64,000 bases of DNA from an uncultured Lachnospiraceae bacterium (GTDB lineage: Bacteria > Bacillota > Clostridia > Lachnospirales > Lachnospiraceae), in contig CAMNSD010000006.1 of the NCBI GenBank assembly GCA_946554445.1, positions 62,001 through 126,000 of the forward strand, given 5' to 3'. Numbering within the stretch: the first letter of the stretch is position 1; each line of letters begins with the position of its first letter. The notes beneath the pieces are model-generated. The model made no database searches, had not been told where the DNA came from, and saw only the letters and a program-made list of their open reading frames with translations. The translations under genes were made by a program, and so were the position numbers. Of the stretch, positions 36,296-45,673 are shown piece after piece.

Positions 36296-36375
36296 ACAGG
36301 AAGTGACGGTCACAGAAAGCGATAGGCACAGAAAGTGATAGGCATAGGAAGTGACGGTCATAAGAATTGACAGGC
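36296..36375. repeat. Degenerate 16-bp tandem repeat, five units
   Basis: Units of 16 bases such as ACAGGAAGTGACGGTC, ACAGAAAGCGATAGGC and ACAGAAAGTGATAGGC run up to the ribosome-binding region of hisC. Unit changes are mostly single substitutions. GTGACGGTCAC at the first junction is palindromic. Confidence 0.85.
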
Positions 36376-36395
36376 ATAGGGAGAGAGAAGACAGC

Positions 36396-37454
36396 ATGAA
36401 ATGGGAAGAAAATGTGCGTAAGGTGGTGCCTTACACGCCGGGAGAACAACCGAATCGGTCCGGCGTCATTAAATTAAATACCAATGAGAGCCCTTATCCG
36501 CCGGCGCCGGGCGTGGCCGCGGCGATAGAGAGGCTTGTGCCGGACAGGCTGCGGCTCTATCCGGCCTTTCCGGAACAGACGGCCTTGGCGGCGGAATTGG
36601 CCGGATACTATCATGTAGGAACAGATCAGATTTTTATCGGTGTGGGTTCGGACGATGTGCTGTCCATGGCGTTTATGACCTTTTTCAATGGAGACAGGCC
36701 GATTCTATTCCCGGATATCACTTATTCCTTCTATGATGTATGGGCGGAAGTTTACGGGATTCCTTATGAGACAAAGGCGTTGGATGCAGAGTTTCGGATT
36801 AGAACGCAGGATTATGTAACGCCTAACGGCGGAATTGTTTTTCCCAATCCCAATGCGCCCACCGGCGTACTCATGGGCTTAGCCCAGGTGGAAGAGATTG
36901 TGGCGGCCAATCGGGATGTGGTGGTGATTGTGGATGAGGCCTATATTGATTTTGGCGGAATAAGCGCGATACCGTTACTGGATAAGTATGATAATCTTTT
37001 GGTGGTACAGACCTTTTCTAAATCCCGCTCTATGGCGGGGATGCGGATTGGTTATGCGCTGGGCAGTCCGCAGTTGATAAAGTATTTAAATGACGTGAAA
37101 TATTCAGTCAATTCCTATACTTTAAATTATCCGACGTTGGAACTGGGCGTGGAGGCAGTGCGGGATAAGGCATACTTTGAAGCATGTTGTGGCAGGATTA
37201 TGCAGACACGTACACGGGCGGAAGAAGAACTTGCGAAGAGGGGATTTACGTTTCCCAAGTCCTATGGCAATTTCATTTTTGCATCCCACAAGAGCATGCC
37301 GGCAAAGGAAATCTTCGAACGACTGAAAGAAAATGACATATATGTCAGATGGTGGAACAAGGAGAGGATTGACAATTACCTGCGTATCACCATCGGTACG
37401 GACGAGCAGATGGAGACGTTGTATGCGGCCTTGGATCAAATCTGCGGCGGTTAA
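36396..37454 (+). CDS. hisC: Histidinol-phosphate aminotransferase-type PLP enzyme
   Basis: A 352-aa fold-type I aminotransferase: KLNTNESPYPP, FPNPNAPTG, VDEAYIDFGG, TFSKSRSMAGMRIGYALG (PLP lysine). It converts imidazole-acetol phosphate to histidinol phosphate, though stand-alone copies like this can act on aromatic or other amino acids. ATG 36396 follows GGGAGAGAGAAG; the longer frame starting at 36351 would use repeat DNA. No other his gene is nearby. Confidence 0.88.
   Translation: MKWEENVRKVVPYTPGEQPNRSGVIKLNTNESPYPPAPGVAAAIERLVPDRLRLYPAFPEQTALAAELAGYYHVGTDQIFIGVGSDDVLSMAFMTFFNGDRPILFPDITYSFYDVWAEVYGIPYETKALDAEFRIRTQDYVTPNGGIVFPNPNAPTGVLMGLAQVEEIVAANRDVVVIVDEAYIDFGGISAIPLLDKYDNLLVVQTFSKSRSMAGMRIGYALGSPQLIKYLNDVKYSVNSYTLNYPTLELGVEAVRDKAYFEACCGRIMQTRTRAEEELAKRGFTFPKSYGNFIFASHKSMPAKEIFERLKENDIYVRWWNKERIDNYLRITIGTDEQMETLYAALDQICGG
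37334..37347. promoter_or_regulatory. TGACA-TATA-TGTCA motif
   Basis: Inside hisC, codons GAC ATA TAT GTC; the same 14-mer as at 34997. Confidence 0.7.
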
Positions 37455-37639
37455 TTGATAGGGATGACAAGGAAGGCAGTGTGCCGGTATGAATGGATAA
37501 CTTTGTAGGTGTGGCGGCCGCTTGCAAGAATTTACTTGCGAAATAGACATATACTTATAACAATAAAGTAATCATAAAAACGATAAAGGACATAAAGCGC
37601 GGCATCGCGATGGATGGTCCTGATATGGGAGGATTAAGA

Positions 37640-38140
37640 ATGGAAAGTTTAGCAGTTGCATTTGCCAATACTTTGGGAAAGTATGTGGCCAAGGAAGTGG
37701 TGGTTTTTATTATCTCCATGATTCCGATCCTGGAGCTTCGCGGCGGCCTGATCGTGGCTTCTCTGCTGCAGGTGCCGATCACCACGGCCATCCCGTTTTG
37801 TATCATCGGCAATATCATTCCGATTCCCTTTATCCTGCTCTTTATCAAGCAGGTGTTTAAATGGCTTAAGAAGATTAAGCTTTTCCGGGGCATCATCGAG
37901 AAGCTGGAGAACCGCGCCATGGGCAAGAGTGAGAGCATCAAGAAATATGAGTTTTGGGGGCTGGTGCTCTTCGTGGGGATTCCTCTGCCGGGTACGGGCG
38001 CATGGACCGGTTCTTTGATTGCAGCGCTTTTGGACATTGATTTCAAGAAAGCGATTCTGGCGGAACTTTTGGGGATTGCAATCGCCACCATCATCATGTC
38101 CATTTTTTCCTACGGACTCTTGGGAGCGCTGTTAGGCTAG
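37640..38140 (+). CDS. Small multidrug-export-like membrane protein (COG2426)
   Basis: A 166-aa protein with four to five hydrophobic segments and the motifs SMIPILELRGGL and VGIPLPGTGAWTG, which define the putative small multi-drug export family. The transported substrate is not established for the family. GGGAGGA precedes ATG 37640. Confidence 0.85.
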   Translation: MESLAVAFANTLGKYVAKEVVVFIISMIPILELRGGLIVASLLQVPITTAIPFCIIGNIIPIPFILLFIKQVFKWLKKIKLFRGIIEKLENRAMGKSESIKKYEFWGLVLFVGIPLPGTGAWTGSLIAALLDIDFKKAILAELLGIAIATIIMSIFSYGLLGALLG

Positions 38141-38169
38141 ATATGGGAAATTTGTCACGGTTGTGACAG

Positions 38170-40977
38170 ATGAGGCGTGAAAGGATGAAAGAGAAGAAAA
38201 AAGCGGTTTTGACAGGCGGTCTGCTTGTGGCAGTTTTTGTGTGCATCGTTCTGGTGGGCTTTTTTATCGCTAGATATGCTGGCGCCGGGAATAAAAATCT
38301 GGCCAGAAGGAGAGGCGTTATCGCTACCTGCGACAGCGTGGAGAAGGAGCATCTGTCCGCGGCCATGGCTGTTGACGGAGACGATGAGACGCCGGAATCC
38401 CGCTGGTCAAGCGAGAATAATTGGGAGGATGCCTCTCACTATATACAACTGGAATTTCCGGAAGAAATTTCAGTTTCTTTTGTTGTACTCAAATGGGAGC
38501 GTAGAAATGTGATCTCCTATGCCCTGGAAGGCTCCCTGGATGGGGAGACTTGGCGGATTTTACAAAGTTTTGATTCGGCGCCGCCGGTCAAGCGTCAGGA
38601 GATTGTGCTGGAGGAAGCGGCGCAGGTGCGGTATCTGCGTTTGACCACTTACGCAGTGTCAAAGGAAGAGGGGGATTATTCCAATTTATATCAGAATGTG
38701 TCCCTCTATGAGTTTGAAGTCTATGAGGACAAGCCTGCAGCTTATCTTTTAGAAGCGCCTGTTATTGAATGCGCAAAAGACGGGAGCAGACGCTTGGTCA
38801 TGCCTGATACGCCGGCAGGATATCGGATTTCCTTTATCGGTGCGGATTTGGAGCAGGTTATCGGTGCGGATGGCACAGTCTACGAGACCATTCAGGATAA
38901 AGAGGTGACGGTGGGATATCGGGTGGAGGATACCAGCGGCCGGGAGGAGGCCAGAGAGGTTTCCTTTACGGTGCAGGTGCCGGCGGAATCCTTGGCAGAA
39001 AACAGGGAAGCAGAGCCAAATCCCCCGCCGGGAGGAATCCCGTCCGTGGCGGAATGGTGCGGTGGCACGGGGTACTTTAGAGTGGGAGAAAACGCCCGGA
39101 TCGTGGTGGGAGCTGACGAACAGGCGCTCTGGGATGTGGCGCAGCTTTTTAGCAGTCAGTATGATAACCGTTCCAAGATTCCCAGGTTGACGGTCTGTAA
39201 GGGAACTATGGAAGATGTCAGGACAGGAGATTTTTATCTGGGATATGCGGATTCGCCCAATGGATTGGGCGAGGAGGGATATACCTGTGACATAACTGAC
39301 AAATGTGTCATAAAAGCGGAGAGTGCTACAGGTGTCCGCTGGGGAACCGTCACCATTCTGCAGATGCTGTGCGGTTCTTATCAGCAGCCCAGCTTGTATC
39401 AGGGCAGGATCCGGGATTATCCGCTCTATCAGGTGCGGGGATTTGGGATTGATGTGGCCAGGAAACCGGTGTCTCTGGATACTCTGTATCAAATGATGGA
39501 GGTCATGTCATGGTATAAGATGAATGATTTTTCAATCCATTTCAATGATAATACCATTCTTGCTACCAGCGGTCTGACGGATTCGGCAGAACAGGCTATG
39601 ACGGCGGACAGCGCTTTCCGTCTGGAATCGGATATGATCAATGGAAAGGGGGAGCCTCTGACTTCCCAGGATTATGCTTATACCAAAGAAGAGATAGATC
39701 AGTTTATTGAGACGGCCAGAGTTTATGGAGTGACGGTGGTGCCCGAGATTGATACGCCGGCCCACTCTCTGGCCATTACCAAGTTATATCCGGAGTTTGC
39801 CCTGCGTACCGGCAATGAGTCTGTGGATCAGATTGATCTTGGCAAGGAAGAAGCGGTGGAACTGATAGAACAGTTGTGGCAGGAGGCCCTTGTCAGGGAT
39901 ACGGGTGCTTTCAGGCAGGCCCGGGTTGTGAACATCGGCATGGACGAGTATTACGGTGAGGGAGAGGAATATCGGCAGTTCCTGACAAAGATAAATCAGT
40001 TGGTGCAGGATGCGGGAAAGACCGTGCGCCTGTGGGGGAGTCTCAGTAATATCGGAGGAACTACTGTGCCTGATCCTGAGAATCTGCAGATGAATATTTG
40101 GAGTACGCTGTGGGCGGATCCCCAGGAGATGTATGAGGCGGGATATTCCCTGATCAATATGCAGAATAACCACCTCTATATCATACCGGGCGGCGGCTAT
40201 GACCACCTGGACGGCAGGGAATTATACGAAAACTGGGCGCCCAATAAATTCTATGATTATAATCAGACGGAGATTATCCCTTCTTATTCGCCGCAGATGC
40301 TGGGGGCTTCCTATATGATCTGGAATGATATGAGCGGCAATCTGGATATCGGCATCAGTGAGTACGATCTGTTTGTCCGTTTCCGGGAACCGCTGACCGT
40401 ATTGTCCATGAAGCTTTGGGGAGCCAAGAAGGGGGCGGTGTGTCAGGCTGATAGCAGTCGTTATTTATATGCGGAAACAGTGGCGGCGGAGCCGGATTAT
40501 GAGATAGAGATGAAAGTGTGGCTGGAGCCGGAGACTGGCGTAAGAGGAAGAGGGCGCGAAAGAGCGCAGGGAAGTGACAGTCTGCGGGAAGGCGGACAAA
40601 CCGGCGCTTTTCGGGAGCAGATTCTTGCGGAGGGGGACGGCGTTTATGCCAAATGGGCTTTTTATGCGGTGGAGCCGCAGACGGGCCGGGTTGGCTTTAC
40701 CAGGGAAGGTCGGACTTACACCTTTGATTATACATTGCCGGCGGGAGAGTGGGTGAACCTGAAAGTCCGAGGGCTGGCTGGGAAGGTCGTTCTCTATGTG
40801 GAGGGTGAGGAGGTCGGTGCCGTTGGCAGTGACGAGCCCTTTGAAGAACATGCAACGTTTGTATTTCCACTGCAGAGGATGGGGCGGCAGACGTCCTGCT
40901 TTGATGGGAGGTTGGAGTGGAAAGTATTGTATGATGCAGGGGGAAGCCATGGTTCTGTCTGGCAGCTTGAGAGATAG
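38170..40977 (+). CDS. Membrane-anchored GH20 beta-hexosaminidase / lacto-N-biosidase-like
   Basis: A 935-aa protein: N-terminal signal anchor (about 12-34); F5/8 type C / CBM32-like domain (about 45-190); Ig-like strand region (about 195-275); GH20b-like domain (about 300-410); catalytic GH20 barrel (about 415-750) with IGMDEYYG carrying the Asp-Glu pair; and a C-terminal LamG/CBM-like domain (about 780-930) interrupted by a low-complexity Arg/Gly insert (about 782-815). It should release GlcNAc/GalNAc or lacto-N-biose units from host or milk glycans at the cell surface. ATG 38185 is an alternative start. Confidence 0.88.
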   Translation: MRRERMKEKKKAVLTGGLLVAVFVCIVLVGFFIARYAGAGNKNLARRRGVIATCDSVEKEHLSAAMAVDGDDETPESRWSSENNWEDASHYIQLEFPEEISVSFVVLKWERRNVISYALEGSLDGETWRILQSFDSAPPVKRQEIVLEEAAQVRYLRLTTYAVSKEEGDYSNLYQNVSLYEFEVYEDKPAAYLLEAPVIECAKDGSRRLVMPDTPAGYRISFIGADLEQVIGADGTVYETIQDKEVTVGYRVEDTSGREEAREVSFTVQVPAESLAENREAEPNPPPGGIPSVAEWCGGTGYFRVGENARIVVGADEQALWDVAQLFSSQYDNRSKIPRLTVCKGTMEDVRTGDFYLGYADSPNGLGEEGYTCDITDKCVIKAESATGVRWGTVTILQMLCGSYQQPSLYQGRIRDYPLYQVRGFGIDVARKPVSLDTLYQMMEVMSWYKMNDFSIHFNDNTILATSGLTDSAEQAMTADSAFRLESDMINGKGEPLTSQDYAYTKEEIDQFIETARVYGVTVVPEIDTPAHSLAITKLYPEFALRTGNESVDQIDLGKEEAVELIEQLWQEALVRDTGAFRQARVVNIGMDEYYGEGEEYRQFLTKINQLVQDAGKTVRLWGSLSNIGGTTVPDPENLQMNIWSTLWADPQEMYEAGYSLINMQNNHLYIIPGGGYDHLDGRELYENWAPNKFYDYNQTEIIPSYSPQMLGASYMIWNDMSGNLDIGISEYDLFVRFREPLTVLSMKLWGAKKGAVCQADSSRYLYAETVAAEPDYEIEMKVWLEPETGVRGRGRERAQGSDSLREGGQTGAFREQILAEGDGVYAKWAFYAVEPQTGRVGFTREGRTYTFDYTLPAGEWVNLKVRGLAGKVVLYVEGEEVGAVGSDEPFEEHATFVFPLQRMGRQTSCFDGRLEWKVLYDAGGSHGSVWQLER
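39288..39310. promoter_or_regulatory. TGACA/TGTCA motif, three-box array
   Basis: TGACA-TAAC-TGACA-AATG-TGTCA, again at a 9-bp period, inside the GH20 gene. Confidence 0.75.
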
Positions 40978-41091
40978 TGCGGTAAAGTTGACATTGCAGC
41001 TTGAGAGATAATGTGGTAAGGCGGACGCTAGACCAGTAATGCGGCGTAGTTGATTGTGCAGGCCGGCGGATAGGCTGGCGTGGAGGAGGAT

Positions 41092-41991
41092 ATGGAAGCA
41101 TACACGGATTTTGCGCAGGTTTATGATGAATTTATGGATGAGACGCCCTATGAGGCGTGGTGCGAGTTCCTGACAGCGATGTTTGACAAGTATGGTGTGG
41201 GCAGAGAGCCGGGAGAGGAAGCGGTTCTCCTAAAGAATGCAGATGACATGCGTGTCATAAATGAGCGAGGTAACAGGAAGGTTGACGAGAACGCAGAGAC
41301 AGACGAAACTGTATCCGCATACGAGCAGGAGGAACGTAATCTCAGACAGGAGAGAAACACCATCTTAGACTTGGGCTGCGGCACCGGCACCCTGACGGAA
41401 CTTTTGGCCCGGAGGGGGTATGACATGATCGGTGTGGATAACGCTCCGGAGATGCTGCAAATTGCCATAAAGAAACGGGAACAGTCAGGACTGGATATTT
41501 TGTATCTGCTGCAGGATATGCGGGAGTTTGAACTTTATGGCACGGTGGGCGCGATAGTCAGCGTATGCGATTCCATCAATTATCTGCTGGAAGAGGAGGA
41601 TGTGCTGCAGACCTTTCGTTTAGTGCATAATTATCTGTACCCGGGTGGTATTTTTGTTTTTGACTTTAATACGGTGTACAAGTATGCCGATGTCATAGGC
41701 GACGCCACCATCGCGGAGAACCGGGAGAATTGCAGCTTTATTTGGGAAAACTACTATCATGAAGCGGAAGAGATCAACGAATATGACCTGACAATCTTTG
41801 TCAGGGTTGAGGGTGAAGAAATGTTCCGCAGGTTCCAGGAGACACATTATCAGCGGGGATATCGGTTGGAACAGATGTGCAGTCTGGTGAGGGAAGCGGG
41901 GCTTTCCATTCTGGAAACCCTGGATGCGGATACCCATGGGGCAGTGACGCAGGAGAGCGAGAGGATTTATGTGGTGGCGAAGAAAGAGTGA
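41092..41991 (+). CDS. Class I SAM-dependent methyltransferase
   Basis: A 299-aa protein: N-terminal EAYTDFAQVYDEFMD, SAM-binding motif I LDLGCGTGTLTELLA, GVDNAPEMLQIA and a DFNTVYKY segment. A hydrophilic insert of about 50 residues (about 42-92, NADDMRVINERGNRKVDE onward) separates the N-terminus from motif I, where I expect only a few residues in relatives; one TGACA palindrome lies inside it. Substrate unknown. GGAGGAGG precedes ATG 41092. Confidence 0.85.
   Translation: MEAYTDFAQVYDEFMDETPYEAWCEFLTAMFDKYGVGREPGEEAVLLKNADDMRVINERGNRKVDENAETDETVSAYEQEERNLRQERNTILDLGCGTGTLTELLARRGYDMIGVDNAPEMLQIAIKKREQSGLDILYLLQDMREFELYGTVGAIVSVCDSINYLLEEEDVLQTFRLVHNYLYPGGIFVFDFNTVYKYADVIGDATIAENRENCSFIWENYYHEAEEINEYDLTIFVRVEGEEMFRRFQETHYQRGYRLEQMCSLVREAGLSILETLDADTHGAVTQESERIYVVAKKE
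41244..41257. promoter_or_regulatory. TGACA-TGCG-TGTCA motif
   Basis: Inside the hydrophilic insert of the methyltransferase gene. Confidence 0.7.
41789..41803. promoter_or_regulatory. TGACA-ATCTT-TGTCA motif (5-base spacer)
   Basis: Same half-sites with a 5-base spacer; arms extend to CCTGACA/TGTCAGG. In the methyltransferase gene. Confidence 0.55.
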
Positions 41992-42006
41992 AGGAGGAAC
42001 AGTAAC

Positions 42007-42894
42007 ATGACAGACTATTTGGTGAGAGCGACGGCGGCAGACGCGCAGATCCGGGCATTTGCGGTTACATCCAGGGAACTGGTGGAATATGCGCGTGGAG
42101 CCCACAATACAAGCCCCGTAGTGACAGCGGCCCTGGGGCGCTTGATGACGGGGGCGGTAATGATGGGAAGTATGTTAAAGGGCGAACAGGACATGCTTAC
42201 CTTACAGATTCATGGAGCAGGCCCAGTGCATGGATTGACGGTGACGGCGGATGCGAGGGGAAATGTGAAGGGATATGCGGATAATCCGCAGGCCATGATG
42301 CCGCCCAATCCTCTGGGAAAGCTGGATGTAGGCGGAGTGATCGGTGCCGGCGTGCTTACGGTCATGAAGGACATGGGCCTCAAGGAGCCTTACGCGTCCA
42401 CCATAGAGCTTAAGACCGGGGAAATCGGGGACGATCTGACTTATTATTTTGCGGCTTCTGAGCAGGTGCCCTCCAGTGTGGCGCTGGGCGTGCTGATGGA
42501 TAAGGGCAACACAGTGCGGCAGGCTGGGGGATTTATCATCCAGTTGATGCCTTTTACGGCAGATGACGTGATTGACAGGCTGGAACAGAAGCTGTCTTCC
42601 ATGCAGTCGGTGACGGCCATGCTGGAAGCGGGCAATACGCCGGAACAGATTCTGGAACTTGTATTAGGGGATCTGGGATTGGAGATTACGGATACCATGC
42701 CGGTACAATTTTCATGTAGCTGTAGCAAGGAACGGGTGGAAAAAGTGCTTGTCAGTCTTGGCAAAGCGGATTTACAGGAGATGATTGATGAAAATAAAGA
42801 GGTGGAGCTGCATTGCCACTTCTGTAACAGGAATTACACCTTCAGCATAGATGAATTGAAGGAAATTGCTAAAAACGCAAAAACTAAATCGTGA
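42007..42894 (+). CDS. hslO: Redox-regulated chaperone Hsp33
   Basis: A 295-aa protein matching Hsp33: an N-terminal holdase domain with RAFAVTSRELV and GALVMGSML-like segments, and a C-terminal zinc switch with CSC (about 240) and CHFC (about 273). Under oxidation it binds unfolding proteins. AAGGAGG precedes the start, 15 bases after the methyltransferase gene, so probably co-transcribed. Confidence 0.95.
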   Translation: MTDYLVRATAADAQIRAFAVTSRELVEYARGAHNTSPVVTAALGRLMTGAVMMGSMLKGEQDMLTLQIHGAGPVHGLTVTADARGNVKGYADNPQAMMPPNPLGKLDVGGVIGAGVLTVMKDMGLKEPYASTIELKTGEIGDDLTYYFAASEQVPSSVALGVLMDKGNTVRQAGGFIIQLMPFTADDVIDRLEQKLSSMQSVTAMLEAGNTPEQILELVLGDLGLEITDTMPVQFSCSCSKERVEKVLVSLGKADLQEMIDENKEVELHCHFCNRNYTFSIDELKEIAKNAKTKS

Positions 42895-43694
42895 TTTAAC
42901 CATATTGGTTTTGCGTGAAAAAGATGAGGGAATATAATACACAAGAAAGAGGGATATAAAGGATTCCAACAAAATAGTAACATCCGCAATTCAAATAGAA
43001 ACAGGAATAAAACATTGATAAACAGTGGATTGTAAGAAGGATAGAAAAATAAAGATACGATTGTAATGAAATGATGAGAGTGCTGAGGCAGTAATGCAGG
43101 AAAGTATTCAAATATAAGCCATGAGAAATAGGTGTACACTGTTATTGTTTCCGGAATAGAGATAAAAAGTGTTTGCAGGTGATTTTGCGGCCCTTGAAGC
43201 CGTATGAAAGCTTCCAAAAGAGCGGTAAAAGTTATGTAAATGAAACGGTAAAAAATTAAAAGAAGATTTAAACAAATTTCTATTACAAAATTACGTAACT
43301 TCTGGGTAAAAAACAAGAAATTTACAGATTCTATAAAATCCTGGATTTATGCGGCTTTTTGAATTAAAATAGCGCATGTTACCAATAAAACAACGGATGA
43401 TATATAACAGAAATTATACTTTTTCGGGAAGAAAAAAGATGCTTTAAAAGAAAAGGAACGTTTAAATAGAGATATAAAATCTGGGAAAATATGGTAAAAT
43501 GGAATTTATAGACATTTTTTACAATTTTTAGACGTGAAATGATAGGAAAATGCATAACAGGGATACAATATAAGCAGAGAGAAATAGAAACAGTAAAAGC
43601 GATACGAATACGAGAGGGACTGCGTAGAACCACACAGTCAGGATGATAAAAGGATAAAAGATAATAAAGATAAAAAAGAAAGGCAGAACAGAAT
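42895..43694. other. 800-bp purine-rich region without recognised gene
   Basis: The plus strand is unusually A/G-rich. The reverse-strand open frames it creates are Phe/Leu/Ile-rich artefacts without ribosome-binding sites. I see no tRNA, riboswitch or repeat. A weak extended -10 (TGGTAAAAT, 43492-43500) about 195 bases before nadE may be its promoter. Confidence 0.5.
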
Positions 43695-45605
43695 ATGAAA
43701 CACGGGTTTATCAAAGCAGCGGCAATGACACCGAAGATCAAAGTAGCGGATCCCGTCTATAATGCGAAGGAGATCTGCAAGGGAATCGAGGAGGCGCTTG
43801 TGAAAGGCGCCAGGATAATCGTCTTTCCGGAACTGTGCCTGACAGGTTATACCTGCAGCGACCTGTTTTTACAGGAGATACTGCTTTCACAGGCGCAGGA
43901 AGCGTTAGATACGGTGGTGGAGGCCACAGAAGGCTGCGATGCGCTGGTTTTTGTGGGGCTTCCTATGGTAAAAGACCATAAGCTCTACAATGTGGCGGTA
44001 GTCTTGCAAAACGGTGAGATATTGGCCTTTATTCCCAAACGCTTCATTCCGGCCTACGCGGAATTTTATGAGACCAGGCATTTTGCGCCGGGCAATACGA
44101 CGCCGGAACCTTATTTTTATAAGGAGAAAGAGGTACCCTTCGGGACGGATATCCTGCTGCGGGTGGAGAGTATGCCAGGACTGGTGGTAGGCTGTGAAAT
44201 TTGTGAGGATCTCTGGGTGCCGGAATCGCCGGGAACAACTCATGCCTTGGCTGGTGCTACGGTGATCGTGAATCTTTCCGCTTCCAATGAGACCATCGGA
44301 AAGGATGCCTACCGGGAGATGTTGGTGAAATCCGCCAGCGCAAGGCAGGTAGCGGCTTATGTCTATGCTTCCGCCGGGGAAGGGGAGTCCACCCAGGATC
44401 TGGTATTCGGCGGGCATAACATCATTGCTGAAAACGGCTCTATATTGGCTGAGGCAAAACGGTTTGTGCCGGAAAATCTCTATGCGGATATTGATATCCA
44501 TAGATTATGTCATGAGAGACGCAGGATGAGCACCTATCATCCGGAGACACTGCGCCAACACACGGTATTGTCTATTTCCATGGAAGAGGAGGAAACTAGT
44601 CTGACGAGGAGTTTCAGTCCGCAGCCCTTTGTGCCGGCCAGGCAGGAAGAGCGGGATAAGCGCTGCGATGAAATCCTTTCCATTCAATCTTATGGCCTTA
44701 AGAAACGGTATGAACACACAGGATGCCAGTCTGCGGTTATCGGTATCTCCGGCGGCCTGGATTCTACCCTGGCGCTTTTGGTGACGGTGCGGGCTTTCGA
44801 TATGCTGGGAATCGGCCGAGAGAGGATTACCTCCGTGACAATGCCTTGTTTTGGCACTACGGACAGGACATACGACAATGCCTGTAAGCTGGCCAAGGTT
44901 CTGGGGACGACTTTGCGGGAGGTGGATATCAGGGAGGCAGTGACGGTGCATTTCCGGGATATCGGACAGGATATGGAGCAGCATGACGTGACTTATGAGA
45001 ACGGCCAGGCCAGGGAACGGACGCAGGTCCTGATGGACATTGCCAATCAGACAGGCGGCCTGGTCATCGGCACAGGCGATATGTCAGAACTGGCGCTGGG
45101 CTGGGCTACTTATAATGGGGATCATATGTCTATGTACGGTGTCAATGCAGGCGTGCCCAAGACACTGGTGCGCCATCTGGTGCGCTATTATGCGGATACC
45201 TGCGGCAACGAGGAACTGCAGGCATTGCTTTTGGATATACTTGACACACCTGTCAGTCCGGAACTCCTGCCGCCGGTGGACGGCGTCATTTCCCAGAAGA
45301 CGGAGGATCTGGTGGGGCCATACGAATTGCATGATTTCTTCTTATATTATATGCTGCGCTGTGGATTTGAGCCGGCGAAGGTCTATCGGATAGCGTGTCT
45401 GGCCTTTCGGGATATTTATGACAAAGGTGTCATATTGAAATGGTTAAAGATTTTCTATCAGAGATTTTTTGCCCAGCAGTTCAAGCGCTCCTGCCTGCCG
45501 GACGGTCCGAAGGTGGGAAGCGTGGCGGTGTCTCCCAGAGGCGATCTGCGGATGCCCTCTGACGCCTGTGCGGCAATCTGGCTGGCACAGTTGGAGGAAC
45601 TGTAA
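43695..45605 (+). CDS. nadE: Glutamine-dependent NAD+ synthetase
   Basis: A 636-aa two-domain enzyme. The N-terminal nitrilase/glutaminase domain has FPELCLTGY (Glu), the Lys-containing region and VGCEICEDLW (Cys, about 167). The C-terminal synthetase domain has GISGGLDSTLAL (about 348-359, PP-loop). It makes NAD+ from nicotinate adenine dinucleotide, ATP and glutamine. Two TGACA-N4-TGTCA palindromes lie near its 3' end (45242, 45419). Confidence 0.95.
   Translation: MKHGFIKAAAMTPKIKVADPVYNAKEICKGIEEALVKGARIIVFPELCLTGYTCSDLFLQEILLSQAQEALDTVVEATEGCDALVFVGLPMVKDHKLYNVAVVLQNGEILAFIPKRFIPAYAEFYETRHFAPGNTTPEPYFYKEKEVPFGTDILLRVESMPGLVVGCEICEDLWVPESPGTTHALAGATVIVNLSASNETIGKDAYREMLVKSASARQVAAYVYASAGEGESTQDLVFGGHNIIAENGSILAEAKRFVPENLYADIDIHRLCHERRRMSTYHPETLRQHTVLSISMEEEETSLTRSFSPQPFVPARQEERDKRCDEILSIQSYGLKKRYEHTGCQSAVIGISGGLDSTLALLVTVRAFDMLGIGRERITSVTMPCFGTTDRTYDNACKLAKVLGTTLREVDIREAVTVHFRDIGQDMEQHDVTYENGQARERTQVLMDIANQTGGLVIGTGDMSELALGWATYNGDHMSMYGVNAGVPKTLVRHLVRYYADTCGNEELQALLLDILDTPVSPELLPPVDGVISQKTEDLVGPYELHDFFLYYMLRCGFEPAKVYRIACLAFRDIYDKGVILKWLKIFYQRFFAQQFKRSCLPDGPKVGSVAVSPRGDLRMPSDACAAIWLAQLEEL
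45242..45255. promoter_or_regulatory. TGACA-CACC-TGTCA motif
   Basis: In nadE, codons GAC ACA CCT GTC. Confidence 0.7.
45419..45432. promoter_or_regulatory. TGACA-AAGG-TGTCA motif
   Basis: In nadE, codons GAC AAA GGT GTC, 177 bp after the previous copy. Confidence 0.7.
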
Positions 45606-45673
45606 GAGGGAATTGAGGTTGTTTCCGCAAGGGTTAAATACCTCCTTTGGGTTGTCTCAAGATTAATACGCCG

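Noticed and set aside
42834..43741. Reverse-strand ORFs rich in Phe and Leu in the hslO-nadE gap
   Set aside because: They arise from purine-rich plus-strand DNA, have no ribosome-binding sites and no family resemblance.
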